A stretch of 35,585 nucleotides of DNA from Cyanobacteria bacterium FACHB-471 (GTDB lineage Bacteria; Cyanobacteriota; Cyanobacteriia; Elainellales; Elainellaceae). Shown piece by piece: positions 1-6,905 of the stretch. Both the position numbers and the translations under genes were made by a program. Under the pieces are notes generated by a model. That model saw only the letters and a list, made by a program, of their open reading frames with translations. It was not told the DNA's origin and made no database searches. Position 1 is the first letter of the stretch, and the number at the start of each line of letters is the position of its first letter. The stretch spans positions 1 to 35,585 of the forward strand of contig JACJOC010000021.1 of NCBI GenBank assembly GCA_014695345.1, written 5' to 3'.

Positions 1-43
1 ACTGGTCGAATAGTTGACCATACAAATGGGTAGAGGGTGTCAT
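1..43 (-). CDS. Start of an insertion-sequence transposase (partial)
   Basis: On the minus strand an ATG at 43-41 opens a frame reading MTPSTHLYGQLFDQ before the window ends. The identical frame reads outward at the other end. The peptide resembles the N-terminus of some cyanobacterial IS transposases as I remember them, but 14 codons cannot fix a family. The outward reading frame inside a repeat that truncates the neighbouring gene supports an IS origin. Confidence 0.35.
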   Translation of the reverse strand, partial: MTPSTHLYGQLFDQ

Positions 44-150
44 GATTTTGGGCTGTTGTGTGGTAACTCTAGCCTCTCATGACTCTCTACCTTCTTCGCC
101 AATTCCCTTGTGTCTGCTGGGTTTCACCTACTTCTGTCAGGCAGCCAGGG
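1..150. repeat. Left terminal inverted repeat (150 bp)
   Basis: These 150 bases are the reverse complement of the last 150 bases of the window with one mismatch (position 114, C against T in the other copy). Identity stops abruptly after base 150. The most likely reading is the outer end of an insertion sequence present on both sides of the segment, with the window cut inside each copy. A genuine linear-replicon terminus or an assembly effect is also possible. Confidence 0.95.
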
Positions 151-1259
151 GTGAAGCTTTAGCCCATAGAATTGTTGAAGTAATCCGTTCCCTTCCTGGG
201 TTTGAAGAGTTCTGTGGACACCAGCATGAAGTTGCTCAACTTGCTAAAGCCTGGGCACGCGCCGCCGAGCGTCGGTATTACCCGTATGGCTCAAAGAAAC
301 CCCTGCCTCCAGGAGACGATCGCAACTCCTTGGAGCCGAAAGAACTAACGCCAAATCAAAAGCGAGCCCAGGATGCGAAAGAGCGAATCCGACAGGCGAT
401 CGCCAATCTGCTCGAAAAGAATGCCTTGCCCACCCAAACGACGGCTCGCAGAAACGCTATCCGAGCTTATAAAATCGGCAACAAAACCCTGGATAAAAAC
501 CGGGACTTATGGCACCCAGAGAGCCTGAACCCCTTATCAGAAGAGCAATACCACTCAACTGAGCCGAATTTAGAGAACTCAAATTGCCCGGAACCTTTAC
601 CAGAAGCGGAATACCACCCGATCGCTACCAATAAGCTTTTACCCCCGCCTGCTTCTGCGCCCCCAGCGCAGGAAGCAGGTGAGATTGACCTTCTGGCTGT
701 TGGGGGGGCTGGGGGGTTATCCACAGGTGATGCTTCCGAGAATTCGCAACCTACGCCGGAGTTGCAACCCACCGAACCTGCCGACGTGCCCGTGATTGAA
801 CCAGGACCTGCACTGATTCGGGAGATTCTGAGTAAGATTGCCCTCCAAAGTCAGCAGGCTAAACAAGGCACCCCTTCAACTCAACCCCTACCGGACGAAA
901 ACTACTTCCGCCAGGTGCAGCAGCGGCAGGGCGATCGCCTTCGAGGGAGAGAGGTATTCATTCAGCAGTCCCTTGAGTTGCCGGGGATTGATCTTCCACC
1001 TGCCCCTGCCCCGGTTTCAGAGAGTCATAGTACATCTGTACAGCGTACGATGTCAGAGAATCGAACCAATTCTCCACCCCAATCCGTGCAGGTGCTCCTG
1101 AGTGCAATTGAGTCTGAAGTTGAACGATTGGGGTGGATTGCGGCTCAGGGATCGATTTGGGTTGCCCAACATTTTGCTGGAAAAGAGCGCTCCCAGCTGA
1201 GTGCAAGAGAGCTAGTCCTGCTATTGCGACAATTGAAACAGCTACACCAGAATCTCTAA
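42..1259 (+). CDS. Cyanobacterial hypothetical protein, 5' end replaced by the terminal repeat
   Basis: The frame is open from 42, but codons up to about 150 lie in the terminal repeat and are probably not native; the real protein begins upstream of the break, and about 369 residues remain. The retained part starts with a segment rich in Trp, Arg and Tyr (AKAWARAAERRYYPYG). It is followed by a basic helical stretch beginning KERIRQAIANLLEKN and ending DLWHPE, a pattern I associate with plasmid-borne cyanobacterial proteins with a putative DNA-binding helix region. The middle is Pro/Glu-rich and low in complexity, and the last ~60 residues form a predicted helical domain. No catalytic motif is visible. 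The downstream oxidoreductase starts 3 nt after the stop, so the two may be co-transcribed. Function unknown; a role in plasmid maintenance is only a guess. Confidence 0.6.
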   Translation: MILGCCVVTLASHDSLPSSPIPLCLLGFTYFCQAARGEALAHRIVEVIRSLPGFEEFCGHQHEVAQLAKAWARAAERRYYPYGSKKPLPPGDDRNSLEPKELTPNQKRAQDAKERIRQAIANLLEKNALPTQTTARRNAIRAYKIGNKTLDKNRDLWHPESLNPLSEEQYHSTEPNLENSNCPEPLPEAEYHPIATNKLLPPPASAPPAQEAGEIDLLAVGGAGGLSTGDASENSQPTPELQPTEPADVPVIEPGPALIREILSKIALQSQQAKQGTPSTQPLPDENYFRQVQQRQGDRLRGREVFIQQSLELPGIDLPPAPAPVSESHSTSVQRTMSENRTNSPPQSVQVLLSAIESEVERLGWIAAQGSIWVAQHFAGKERSQLSARELVLLLRQLKQLHQNL

Positions 1260-1262
1260 AGA

Positions 1263-2492
1263 ATGGAAAAGCTGAAACCTCTATCTGACTCCTTCTGGCT
1301 TGTAGATTCAGTCAATCGACATCTGCAAAGTACACCTCAATTGCCCACCGCATCGGAAGTGGTGGTAATTGGTGGAGGGATCTCGGGTGTCAGTGTTGCC
1401 TACTGGCTGAGCGGGCTGGGAGTCGAGGTCGTGTTATTAGAGCGCCAAGGGTTAGCGGAAGGTGCCACTGGTCGGAACGGAGGACATCTAGCACCTGGCA
1501 CGAACAAAGACTTTGCCGATGCGATCGCCACCCACGGGCTAGAAGAAACACTCGCGATTTGGCACCTCACCCAAAACGTAGTTGAACTAGTACATCAGTT
1601 TATTGAGCAACATCAGGTCGATTGCGACCTCCACTTCAATTCCTTAGCGTCGCTAGCGCTGACTCCGCTGGAGGTTGAGCAACAACGGCGGTCGTTTGAA
1701 TTGATGCAGGAGGCAGGATTGGATGTCCAGTTCTGGGACAAGGAAGAGGCTATTGGTCACACCGGGAGTTCACGTTTCCTGGGAGGGTTACTTTACAAGG
1801 AACATGCTCAGGTCTGGGCAGCGAAGCTAGTTGGGGCGATCGCCCGCGTCGCAATGCAAAACGGAGCCAATATTCAAACCGGGACATCTGTTGGAGCCGT
1901 TGAGCAAAGCCAGAGTGGTTTGATTGTTCGCACTCCACGCGGTGAGATTCGGGCAAAGTTCGTGGTTCATGCAACCAATGCCTATGTGCGTCATCTGCGC
2001 CCTGTCCTGAAGGATCTGATCATCCCTGTGCGGGGACAGGTCATGGTCACAGAACCCGTACCACCCTTGTGGAATTTTGATTGGATCACCAATCACGGCT
2101 ACGAGTACTGCCTGCAACGTCCTGATGGACGGATTGTCTTAGGTGGGATGCGATGGCGATCGCCCACCCACGAGTGGAATATTGAGGATGATAGACAGAT
2201 TGAACCTGCCGTTAGCGAAGGACTACGGACGTTTTTACCAGATCACTTTGAAGCGTTACGCAATGTCCAAATTGGGCAGGAGTGGACCGGCATTATGGGG
2301 TTTAGCCCGGATGATAATCCGTTAGTGGGTGAGCTGCCGGGCTACCCAGGGGAGTACATCATCGCGGGCTACAGCGGACACGGAATGCCGATCGCTTTTG
2401 GTGCAGGCAGGGCGATCGCCCAATTAATTACAGGACAGCAGCCCCAATTGCCACTTGCGTTCTCATCTGCTCGATTGGAGCAATTGAAGTAA
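1263..2492 (+). CDS. FAD-dependent amino acid/amine oxidoreductase (DadA/PuuB-like)
   Basis: This 409-residue protein belongs to the D-amino-acid-oxidase superfamily. A Rossmann dinucleotide-binding motif (VVVIGGGISGVSVAYWL, residues ~33-49) ends in the expected acidic residue after LLE. It is followed by the conserved GATGRNGGHLAPG loop (~67-79) that contacts FAD. The C-terminal motif GYSGHGMPIAFGAGRAIAQLI (about residues 369-389) is typical of the family. Family members oxidise primary or secondary amines or D-amino acids to imines in the cytoplasm; the true substrate cannot be read from sequence. Length and motifs look intact. Only 3 nt separate it from the upstream gene, so it probably has no promoter of its own. 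Confidence 0.85.
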   Translation: MEKLKPLSDSFWLVDSVNRHLQSTPQLPTASEVVVIGGGISGVSVAYWLSGLGVEVVLLERQGLAEGATGRNGGHLAPGTNKDFADAIATHGLEETLAIWHLTQNVVELVHQFIEQHQVDCDLHFNSLASLALTPLEVEQQRRSFELMQEAGLDVQFWDKEEAIGHTGSSRFLGGLLYKEHAQVWAAKLVGAIARVAMQNGANIQTGTSVGAVEQSQSGLIVRTPRGEIRAKFVVHATNAYVRHLRPVLKDLIIPVRGQVMVTEPVPPLWNFDWITNHGYEYCLQRPDGRIVLGGMRWRSPTHEWNIEDDRQIEPAVSEGLRTFLPDHFEALRNVQIGQEWTGIMGFSPDDNPLVGELPGYPGEYIIAGYSGHGMPIAFGAGRAIAQLITGQQPQLPLAFSSARLEQLK

Positions 2493-2495
2493 AAG

Positions 2496-2694
2496 AATCG
2501 ATTTCAGGAGTGGGTGCAGGACAAGGTTGGAGCTGTATTCCCCCAGTTTGAACAGAGCGTGTTGGTGGTTCAGACCACGCACCGGAGTACTGAGCGAAGG
2601 TCTTTGTCAATGGCAAAGAGTACGGGGAAGAAAAAGGGCGTGGGAGAAAGGAGGCTGAGAAGCAGGCTGCTGAAGATACCCTATCTAAGCTAAG
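2496..2694 (+). pseudogene. Relic of a double-stranded-RNA-binding domain
   Basis: Immediately after the oxidoreductase stop, one frame reads FQEWVQDKVGAVFPQFEQ. After a frameshift near 2555 a second frame reads GGSDHAPEY, a stop, then AKVFVNGKEYGEEKGRG and KEAEKQAAEDTLSKL. Joined, this is the full pattern of a dsRBD (as in RNase III): N-terminal helix, HxPxF-like strand, GxGxSKKxAKxxAA-like end. At least one frameshift and one in-frame stop show it is not functional. No RNase III catalytic domain lies upstream, so only the RNA-binding module survives. Frames end about 2790. Confidence 0.65.
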
Positions 2695-2791
2695 GTCAGG
2701 AGTTAACTTAGAGCTAGGGTTAGATTCTAATAGTTTTCGGAATGGCATTTCAACGGGACTCCTCTTTCCAAAAACTATTGGAACTTGACAG

Positions 2792-3391
2792 CTAGAGTCG
2801 TCCAAGCTCAAGTAGAACGATTGTACAGTCGGCGATCTCCATTTCTGCGCTTGGGCGACCAGTAGTCTCTCGAATGAATACCTCTATTTTCTGGGCATTC
2901 CAGCCTAGCGGTTGGGTATACCGTGCGATCGCGGCTCTCATCAGTTCGGCAGAAATGGGATACTTGGCGATCGCTTCACTGAGTAATTCGGGTTCTTCCA
3001 ACCAGGTAGTGAGGTCAGGGCGGATATACCAGTCAGCCTGCGCTGGGTCAAAGTTCGGTGGTGGAGCAGTGAAGTAAATCGCGTCAAGTTCATCTTCAAC
3101 CTGAAGCCAGCCAACCTCTTTGGCAAGGAAGAGCCATTCCTCTTCGTCTGCCTCCAAGAGTCGAGCGTTGTCCTCTGCCCCTTTGCCCAATGGGTTGTAG
3201 ACACCTGCTAGCCAGGCTAAGGTGTGTTGTTCAAGGTTCTTTTGTCTATCTTGCGCTAAAAAGTTTTCGATCTCTTCTCTAATTTCTGTTTGTCGTTGTT
3301 GGGAGTCAGTCTGATTCTTCTGGAGTTTCTGGGATACAGATTTCCGAGAACTACGTTGCTTCGGTTGTACGCTTCCAAATCCCCGCGCCAT
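2792..3391 (-). CDS. Conserved hypothetical protein, 199 aa
   Basis: I do not recognise a functional family. The start at 3391 (MARGFGSVQPKQRSS) is chosen because GGGAGG lies 7 nt upstream; a longer frame to 3421 lacks such support. The first ~60 residues are basic and Gln/Ser-rich, then helical and charged (possible coiled coil). The rest is acidic and Trp-rich, with short segments such as WYIRPDLTTWLEEPELL and YTQPLGWNAQKIEVFI. There is no signal peptide or membrane segment, so it should be cytoplasmic. It stands alone and converges on the dsRBD relic. Confidence 0.6.
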   Translation of the reverse strand: MARGFGSVQPKQRSSRKSVSQKLQKNQTDSQQRQTEIREEIENFLAQDRQKNLEQHTLAWLAGVYNPLGKGAEDNARLLEADEEEWLFLAKEVGWLQVEDELDAIYFTAPPPNFDPAQADWYIRPDLTTWLEEPELLSEAIAKYPISAELMRAAIARYTQPLGWNAQKIEVFIRETTGRPSAEMEIADCTIVLLELGRL

Positions 3392-3775
3392 GTTTTTCCC
3401 TCCCATCTGTCCGTGAGGCAAAAATACTTCCTCTATCTTCTGAGTATAGAAGCAGGGTTTTGAATAAGGCAGGCTAGAAATCCCTCTCGCACTGAAATTC
3501 TGCTCAGTGTTAGCTTTGCCGAACGCTATTTGCTTTATTCTGGCAGACTTTTTTTGATATCTGAAGCGATCGCTAAGATAACGGATAGATAGAGTAATTC
3601 CTGGTCACGCTTGATCTCGATGGACCAGCAGAGAGTTAACAAGTTCTGGTTGCAAGTTAAGGTACAGCTAAACCCAAGAGATCGCAGTGAACCAAGCGTA
3701 AGTCTGGTGTGTCGGACTTACGCTTGGTTCACTGCTCAACAACTTCTATGTAGGGGCATAGCCAGAACGAGTCGC
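3392..3775. other. Intergenic stretch without a supportable gene
   Basis: No frame here has a convincing start or family resemblance. The only clear structure is the long hairpin at 3684-3735, described separately. Confidence 0.6.
3684..3735. repeat. Perfect 21-bp inverted repeat with a 10-nt spacer
   Basis: Arms 3684-3704 (GCAGTGAACCAAGCGTAAGTC) and 3715-3735 are perfect reverse complements around the spacer TGGTGTGTCG. It lies 41 bp past the stop of the minus-strand gene at 3776-4210. It could act as a terminator, but no T-tract follows on either strand. A protein-binding palindrome or a relic of a mobile element are alternatives. The 10-nt spacer recalls the palindromes around the Argonaute cassette, though the arm sequence differs. 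Confidence 0.85.
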
Positions 3776-4210
3776 CTATGCGGCTTTAACTTGACGAGCT
3801 TCACGGTATTGCTGGAGTAAGTAGACCTGTTCTCTCTGAACACCGACCTGGCAATCCTCAAAGTTGCTTGCATCTGGGTCGAGAAGGAAAGTGACTGCCA
3901 TCTCGACCACAAATTCTGGTGGAAACCCAGCCTCAGTTGCATACTGTTGGATGCCTCGCTGAAGCGGGAAAGGCAAATAAGCTAGTACGCCTTGATTGGG
4001 GGGAGCCTTAGGTGAATCCTCACTATTGGTGTTGGTGTCTGCTGGCTCTAGCTCGATATCAGCTGATTCCAGGAAGAAGGCGATCGCTAACTGCACGGTA
4101 GTATCGGGGGACAGGTTAACTTCAGAAGCATAAGCTTTAAGCGCAGCTTGAATTCGCTCAGGGAAGTGGCTGAGGAGGATTGCTTTTGTGGTTGAGTTAG
4201 CCATCTGCAT
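3776..4210 (-). CDS. Hypothetical protein, 144 aa, with two similar halves
   Basis: The protein seems to contain an internal repeat. Residues ~13-50 (LSHFPERIQAALKAYASE ... VQLAIAFFLES) and ~79-110 (LPFPLQRGIQQYATEAGFPP, then VVEMAVTFLLD) align as: hydrophobic-Pro-x-Arg-(I)Q-x-x-(L/I)-x-x-Y-A ... (V)-x-(L/M)-A-(I/V)-(A/T)-F-(F/L)-L. A Ser/Asn/Asp/Pro-rich linker joins them. The spacing suits a duplicated helical module, perhaps ribbon-helix-helix-like, but no DNA-binding signature is certain. The ATG at 4210 is preferred over that at 4204 because GGAGG is 8 nt upstream. It lies 17 bp downstream of the GIY-YIG gene on the same strand, so the two may form an operon. Function unknown. Confidence 0.6.
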   Translation of the reverse strand: MQMANSTTKAILLSHFPERIQAALKAYASEVNLSPDTTVQLAIAFFLESADIELEPADTNTNSEDSPKAPPNQGVLAYLPFPLQRGIQQYATEAGFPPEFVVEMAVTFLLDPDASNFEDCQVGVQREQVYLLQQYREARQVKAA

Positions 4211-4227
4211 CTGTCAGTCCTCCGATG

Positions 4228-4590
4228 CTAACGATCACTGTACGGGGGGCGAACGTGCTTAATCATGATTTGCTCTAACTGATATGATACTCGATTCCAC
4301 TGAAAGGCAAGCGTTGTGCAGGCAATCCGCACATCATCAGGGTCGAGGCGATCAATAAATGCCCATCCCAATGCTTTGTGTCCGCCCCTTAAGCGTGCCC
4401 GGATATTAGTGCTTCTACCAATATACAGAATTCCTAAACTTCGGTGTTTTACAGCATAGATACCAGGGCGAGCGGGTAGCTCCTTAAATTGTCGGCTTAG
4501 GGGTGCGTCATTCTCAAATGAATTGCTATGCAGTAAGTCAAAAAGGCGCAGTGCCTCTTCAACCAGATAATCAGGATAATCGTCCATCAA
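4228..4590 (-). CDS. GIY-YIG nuclease-domain protein
   Basis: This 120-residue protein consists of a short helical N-terminus and one GIY-YIG domain. GIY is at 43-45 and YIG at 56-58, followed by RSTNIRARLRGGHKAL with the conserved Arg. A Glu at 106 (YQLEQIMI) fits the metal-binding residue, and the Pro-Pro end (HVRPPYSDR) resembles the usual KPxxN tail but lacks the Asn. Family members cut DNA in repair, mobile elements or restriction. Small stand-alone cyanobacterial versions have no assigned role. It starts 51 bp from the divergent parA, so the two may share a regulatory region. Confidence 0.8.
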   Translation of the reverse strand: MMDDYPDYLVEEALRLFDLLHSNSFENDAPLSRQFKELPARPGIYAVKHRSLGILYIGRSTNIRARLRGGHKALGWAFIDRLDPDDVRIACTTLAFQWNRVSYQLEQIMIKHVRPPYSDR

Positions 4591-4641
4591 ACTTGTTCAA
4601 AGACCGTGGTCAACAGATAAACTAAGCTTGTCGCTACACGT

Positions 4642-5400
4642 TTGATTGTGCATAAAGTCATTGCTATTTTTAACCAAGCTGGTGGCGTCTGTAAAACGAC
4701 GGTGACAATGAACCTGGGCTACCACTTGGCACTTCGTGGGCATCGTGTGCTGTTGGTGGATGTTGATCCCCAAGCTTCGCTTACGACTTTTATGGGATTA
4801 GAACCTCACGAATTAGAGGAAACCATTACGAATGCAATTTTGGAAGAGGAGGGCAAACTGCCGATCCAGCAAGACTTGTATAGGATGAGCCTTGCTCCTG
4901 CAAACATTACACTGAGTGCCGCAGAACTGCAACTGGCAGCCGTCATGGCAAGAGAGTTGCGGTTAAAGGAAGCTCTAGAACCGGAGACGAGGAACTATGA
5001 CTTCATCTTGATTGATTGTCCTCCTAGCTTGGGAGTTCTGAGCATCTTGGCTTTGACGGCATCCACTCATGTTTTAATTCCGATTCAGACACACTTTAAA
5101 GCGTTTAAGGGAACTGAACTGTTGCTGGATACGATCAAGAAGGTGAGAAAGCATTTGAACCGGAAATTGGCGATCGCTGGGATTGTCCCTACGATCTACA
5201 ACAATGCTAGCCAGGACAAGGCGATTTTAGAGGCGTTGAAGGAACAGTTATCTCCGCTTGCCCCTGTTTTCTCTCCGATCTCTCGGGCGACAGCCTATGC
5301 AGACGCGGCAATGGCGCGACAACCACTGGCAGTCTACGCACCCAAGCATCCATCTCTGAAGGTTTTGGACGAAATTGCACAAGGCATGGAGGATCTGTAG
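4642..5400 (+). CDS. parA: ParA-family partition ATPase
   Basis: A deviant Walker A P-loop ATPase (252 aa) that would move plasmid DNA together with ParB. The P-loop reads NQAGGVCKTT (residues 11-20). Most family members have KGGVGKTT, so both the signature Lys position (Ala) and the Gly before Lys (Cys) differ; Cys there is a one-base change from Gly. Walker A' VDVDPQASLT (39-48) and Walker B ILIDCPPSLG (about 121-130) are intact. The frame starts at TTG 4642; a GTG at 4648 is an alternative, and neither has a strong ribosome site. It overlaps parB by one base, the usual parAB arrangement, and marks this region as plasmid-derived. The ATPase may be impaired if Cys17 is not tolerated. Confidence 0.9.
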   Translation: MIVHKVIAIFNQAGGVCKTTVTMNLGYHLALRGHRVLLVDVDPQASLTTFMGLEPHELEETITNAILEEEGKLPIQQDLYRMSLAPANITLSAAELQLAAVMARELRLKEALEPETRNYDFILIDCPPSLGVLSILALTASTHVLIPIQTHFKAFKGTELLLDTIKKVRKHLNRKLAIAGIVPTIYNNASQDKAILEALKEQLSPLAPVFSPISRATAYADAAMARQPLAVYAPKHPSLKVLDEIAQGMEDL

Positions 5401-6323
5401 TGGCTAGCAAGCGTCCTCAAGTTCCCCAGATGCGGGGCGTGACTGATCTCTTTAGCATTGAGGTTGAAGAGGGTTCTTCAGCCAGCACCGTTCCGATTCA
5501 CAAAATTGTGCTGTCGAAGCACCAGCCCCGACGCTACTTTGACCCAGAGAAGTTGGCGCAGCTCACTCAGTCTGTAAAGGAGCATGGGATTTTAGAACCG
5601 CTCCTAGTTCGTCCGTTAGAGGATGGCTATGAACTGATCGCTGGGGAGCGACGGTATCGGGCTGCTGAGGAAGTGGGGCTAAAGGAAGTTCCCGTTGTCG
5701 TTCGGGAATTTAACGATCGCCAGGCGCTACAGGTAGCACTGATCGAAAACCTGCAACGGGATGACCTTAACCCAGTGGACGAGACTGAGGGGCTTTTGCA
5801 GTTGATGGCGATCGATCTCAACATTTCAACCGATGAGGTGGTGGCAGTTCTAAACCAGGCTGCAAACGCCAAAAAGAGAGGGCAAGATTTGACGGATAAC
5901 GTTATCCGTCAGCTTGAAACGATTGAATCTTTGCTCTCTACGGTCGGTCGCTTTAGTGCTGAGTCCTTTCGGGTCAACCGTCTTCCCCTGCTCAATCTGC
6001 CTCAGGATGTGCTGGATGTTCTCAGGCAAGGGAAGATTGAGTTTACGAAAGCGCGAGCGATCGCACGGGTCAAAGCTGAAGACCAGCGGCGTGAACTACT
6101 CAAACAGGCGATCGCTGAAGATCTACCGTTGAGTGAGATTAAGGTGCGGGTCAAGGAAATTAAGCCTGAATTGGAGCTGCCTCCTGAGAAGGTTGCCGTT
6201 CAGCGGTTGAGTGAGATCGGTAAGCGGTTGCAGAAGGGTGAGATCTGGAGCGATCGCAGGAAACGCGATCGGATTAATAAGCTACTGGATGAGTTGGACA
6301 GATTAACTGCAAGCAGTGGTTGA
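5400..6323 (+). CDS. parB: ParB/Spo0J-family partition protein
   Basis: A 307-residue centromere-binding protein that also acts as a CTP switch in the family. The N-terminal ParB/Sulfiredoxin-like domain starts at [17 protein letters not shown]. The [12 protein letters not shown] motif (82-93) and [13 protein letters not shown] (116-128) are the two CTP-binding/clamp motifs. A helix-turn-helix region follows (about 130-230), with [10 protein letters not shown] as the second conserved stretch, then a charged coiled C-terminus for dimerisation. The GTG start at 5400 shares its G with the parA stop codon, implying translational coupling. A parS site was not identified. Confidence 0.9.
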   Translation: MASKRPQVPQMRGVTDLFSIEVEEGSSASTVPIHKIVLSKHQPRRYFDPEKLAQLTQSVKEHGILEPLLVRPLEDGYELIAGERRYRAAEEVGLKEVPVVVREFNDRQALQVALIENLQRDDLNPVDETEGLLQLMAIDLNISTDEVVAVLNQAANAKKRGQDLTDNVIRQLETIESLLSTVGRFSAESFRVNRLPLLNLPQDVLDVLRQGKIEFTKARAIARVKAEDQRRELLKQAIAEDLPLSEIKVRVKEIKPELELPPEKVAVQRLSEIGKRLQKGEIWSDRRKRDRINKLLDELDRLTASSG

Positions 6324-6348
6324 CAGAAATTTAGAGTTGTTGGCGATC

Positions 6349-6372
6349 GCCCTACCAGAAATGGGGTAGGGC
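6349..6372 (+). terminator. Hairpin downstream of parB
   Basis: GCCCTACC (6349-6356) pairs with GGTAGGGC (6365-6372) around an 8-nt loop, 26 bp after the parB stop. No T-run follows, so it is a weak terminator candidate. It also touches the end of the opposing relic gene. Confidence 0.45.
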
Positions 6373-6646
6373 TAATTGGGTACATGGCGAACCAAATCCA
6401 TGTAGGTTTTGGGTTGCGGTTTGGAAGCTAAAGCTTGCACCCGTTGATAGCCCGATTTCGTTCGCTGTTGTGCTTTAACTACAGCTTTATCAACAGTTTG
6501 TTGATATTTAACACAGCTCTGCAAGGACTGGCTCAGGCGATGCAGAGCTGTATTGTCAGACCTTCAATTTCTTCGGCTGGAGCACCAACCTGTTGAATCT
6601 GTCTTTCTAACCCTGCAAACTGTTCGTGGTCTGCATTCCACTGGGT
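6372..6646 (-). pseudogene. Frameshifted coiled-coil protein relic
   Basis: Read on the minus strand, one frame gives WNADHEQFAGLERQIQQVG then APAEEIEGLTIQ and soon meets a stop. After a one-base shift near 6540-6550 the next frame continues ALHRLSQSLQSCVKYQQTV through QRTKSGYQRVQALASKP to a stop at 6374-6372. Together they make a smooth heptad-like helical protein, so this is probably a broken gene and not chance coding. The 5' end is missing (stops precede it near 6650). I cannot name the family. Confidence 0.4.
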
Positions 6647-6905
6647 TCATTACTTACTGCTAGTGTGACCGGAGTCGGTGACTCTTTTACGTGGGGACAG
6701 TGGGATAGATTCCAATGGGAGAGACAGCTCTTCGCTCATTAGGAGGATTAGCTTTAATCCTCAAACACTCGACTTTCTACATCGCGCCGCTACCTTTACC
6801 CCTACTAAATGGCACTTAGATGCAGCTTCGCTATCTTTGGACCTATAGCTTCAAAGTGTTCGAAGCGAGCAATTGATCTGTTCCTTGCCCTTGAAAAGCT
6901 GTAAC

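Noticed and set aside
2428-2811. Minus-strand 127-codon frame opposite the oxidoreductase end and dsRBD relic
   Set aside because: It overlaps the end of a real gene, has no ribosome site, and the plus-strand dsRBD pattern explains the region better.
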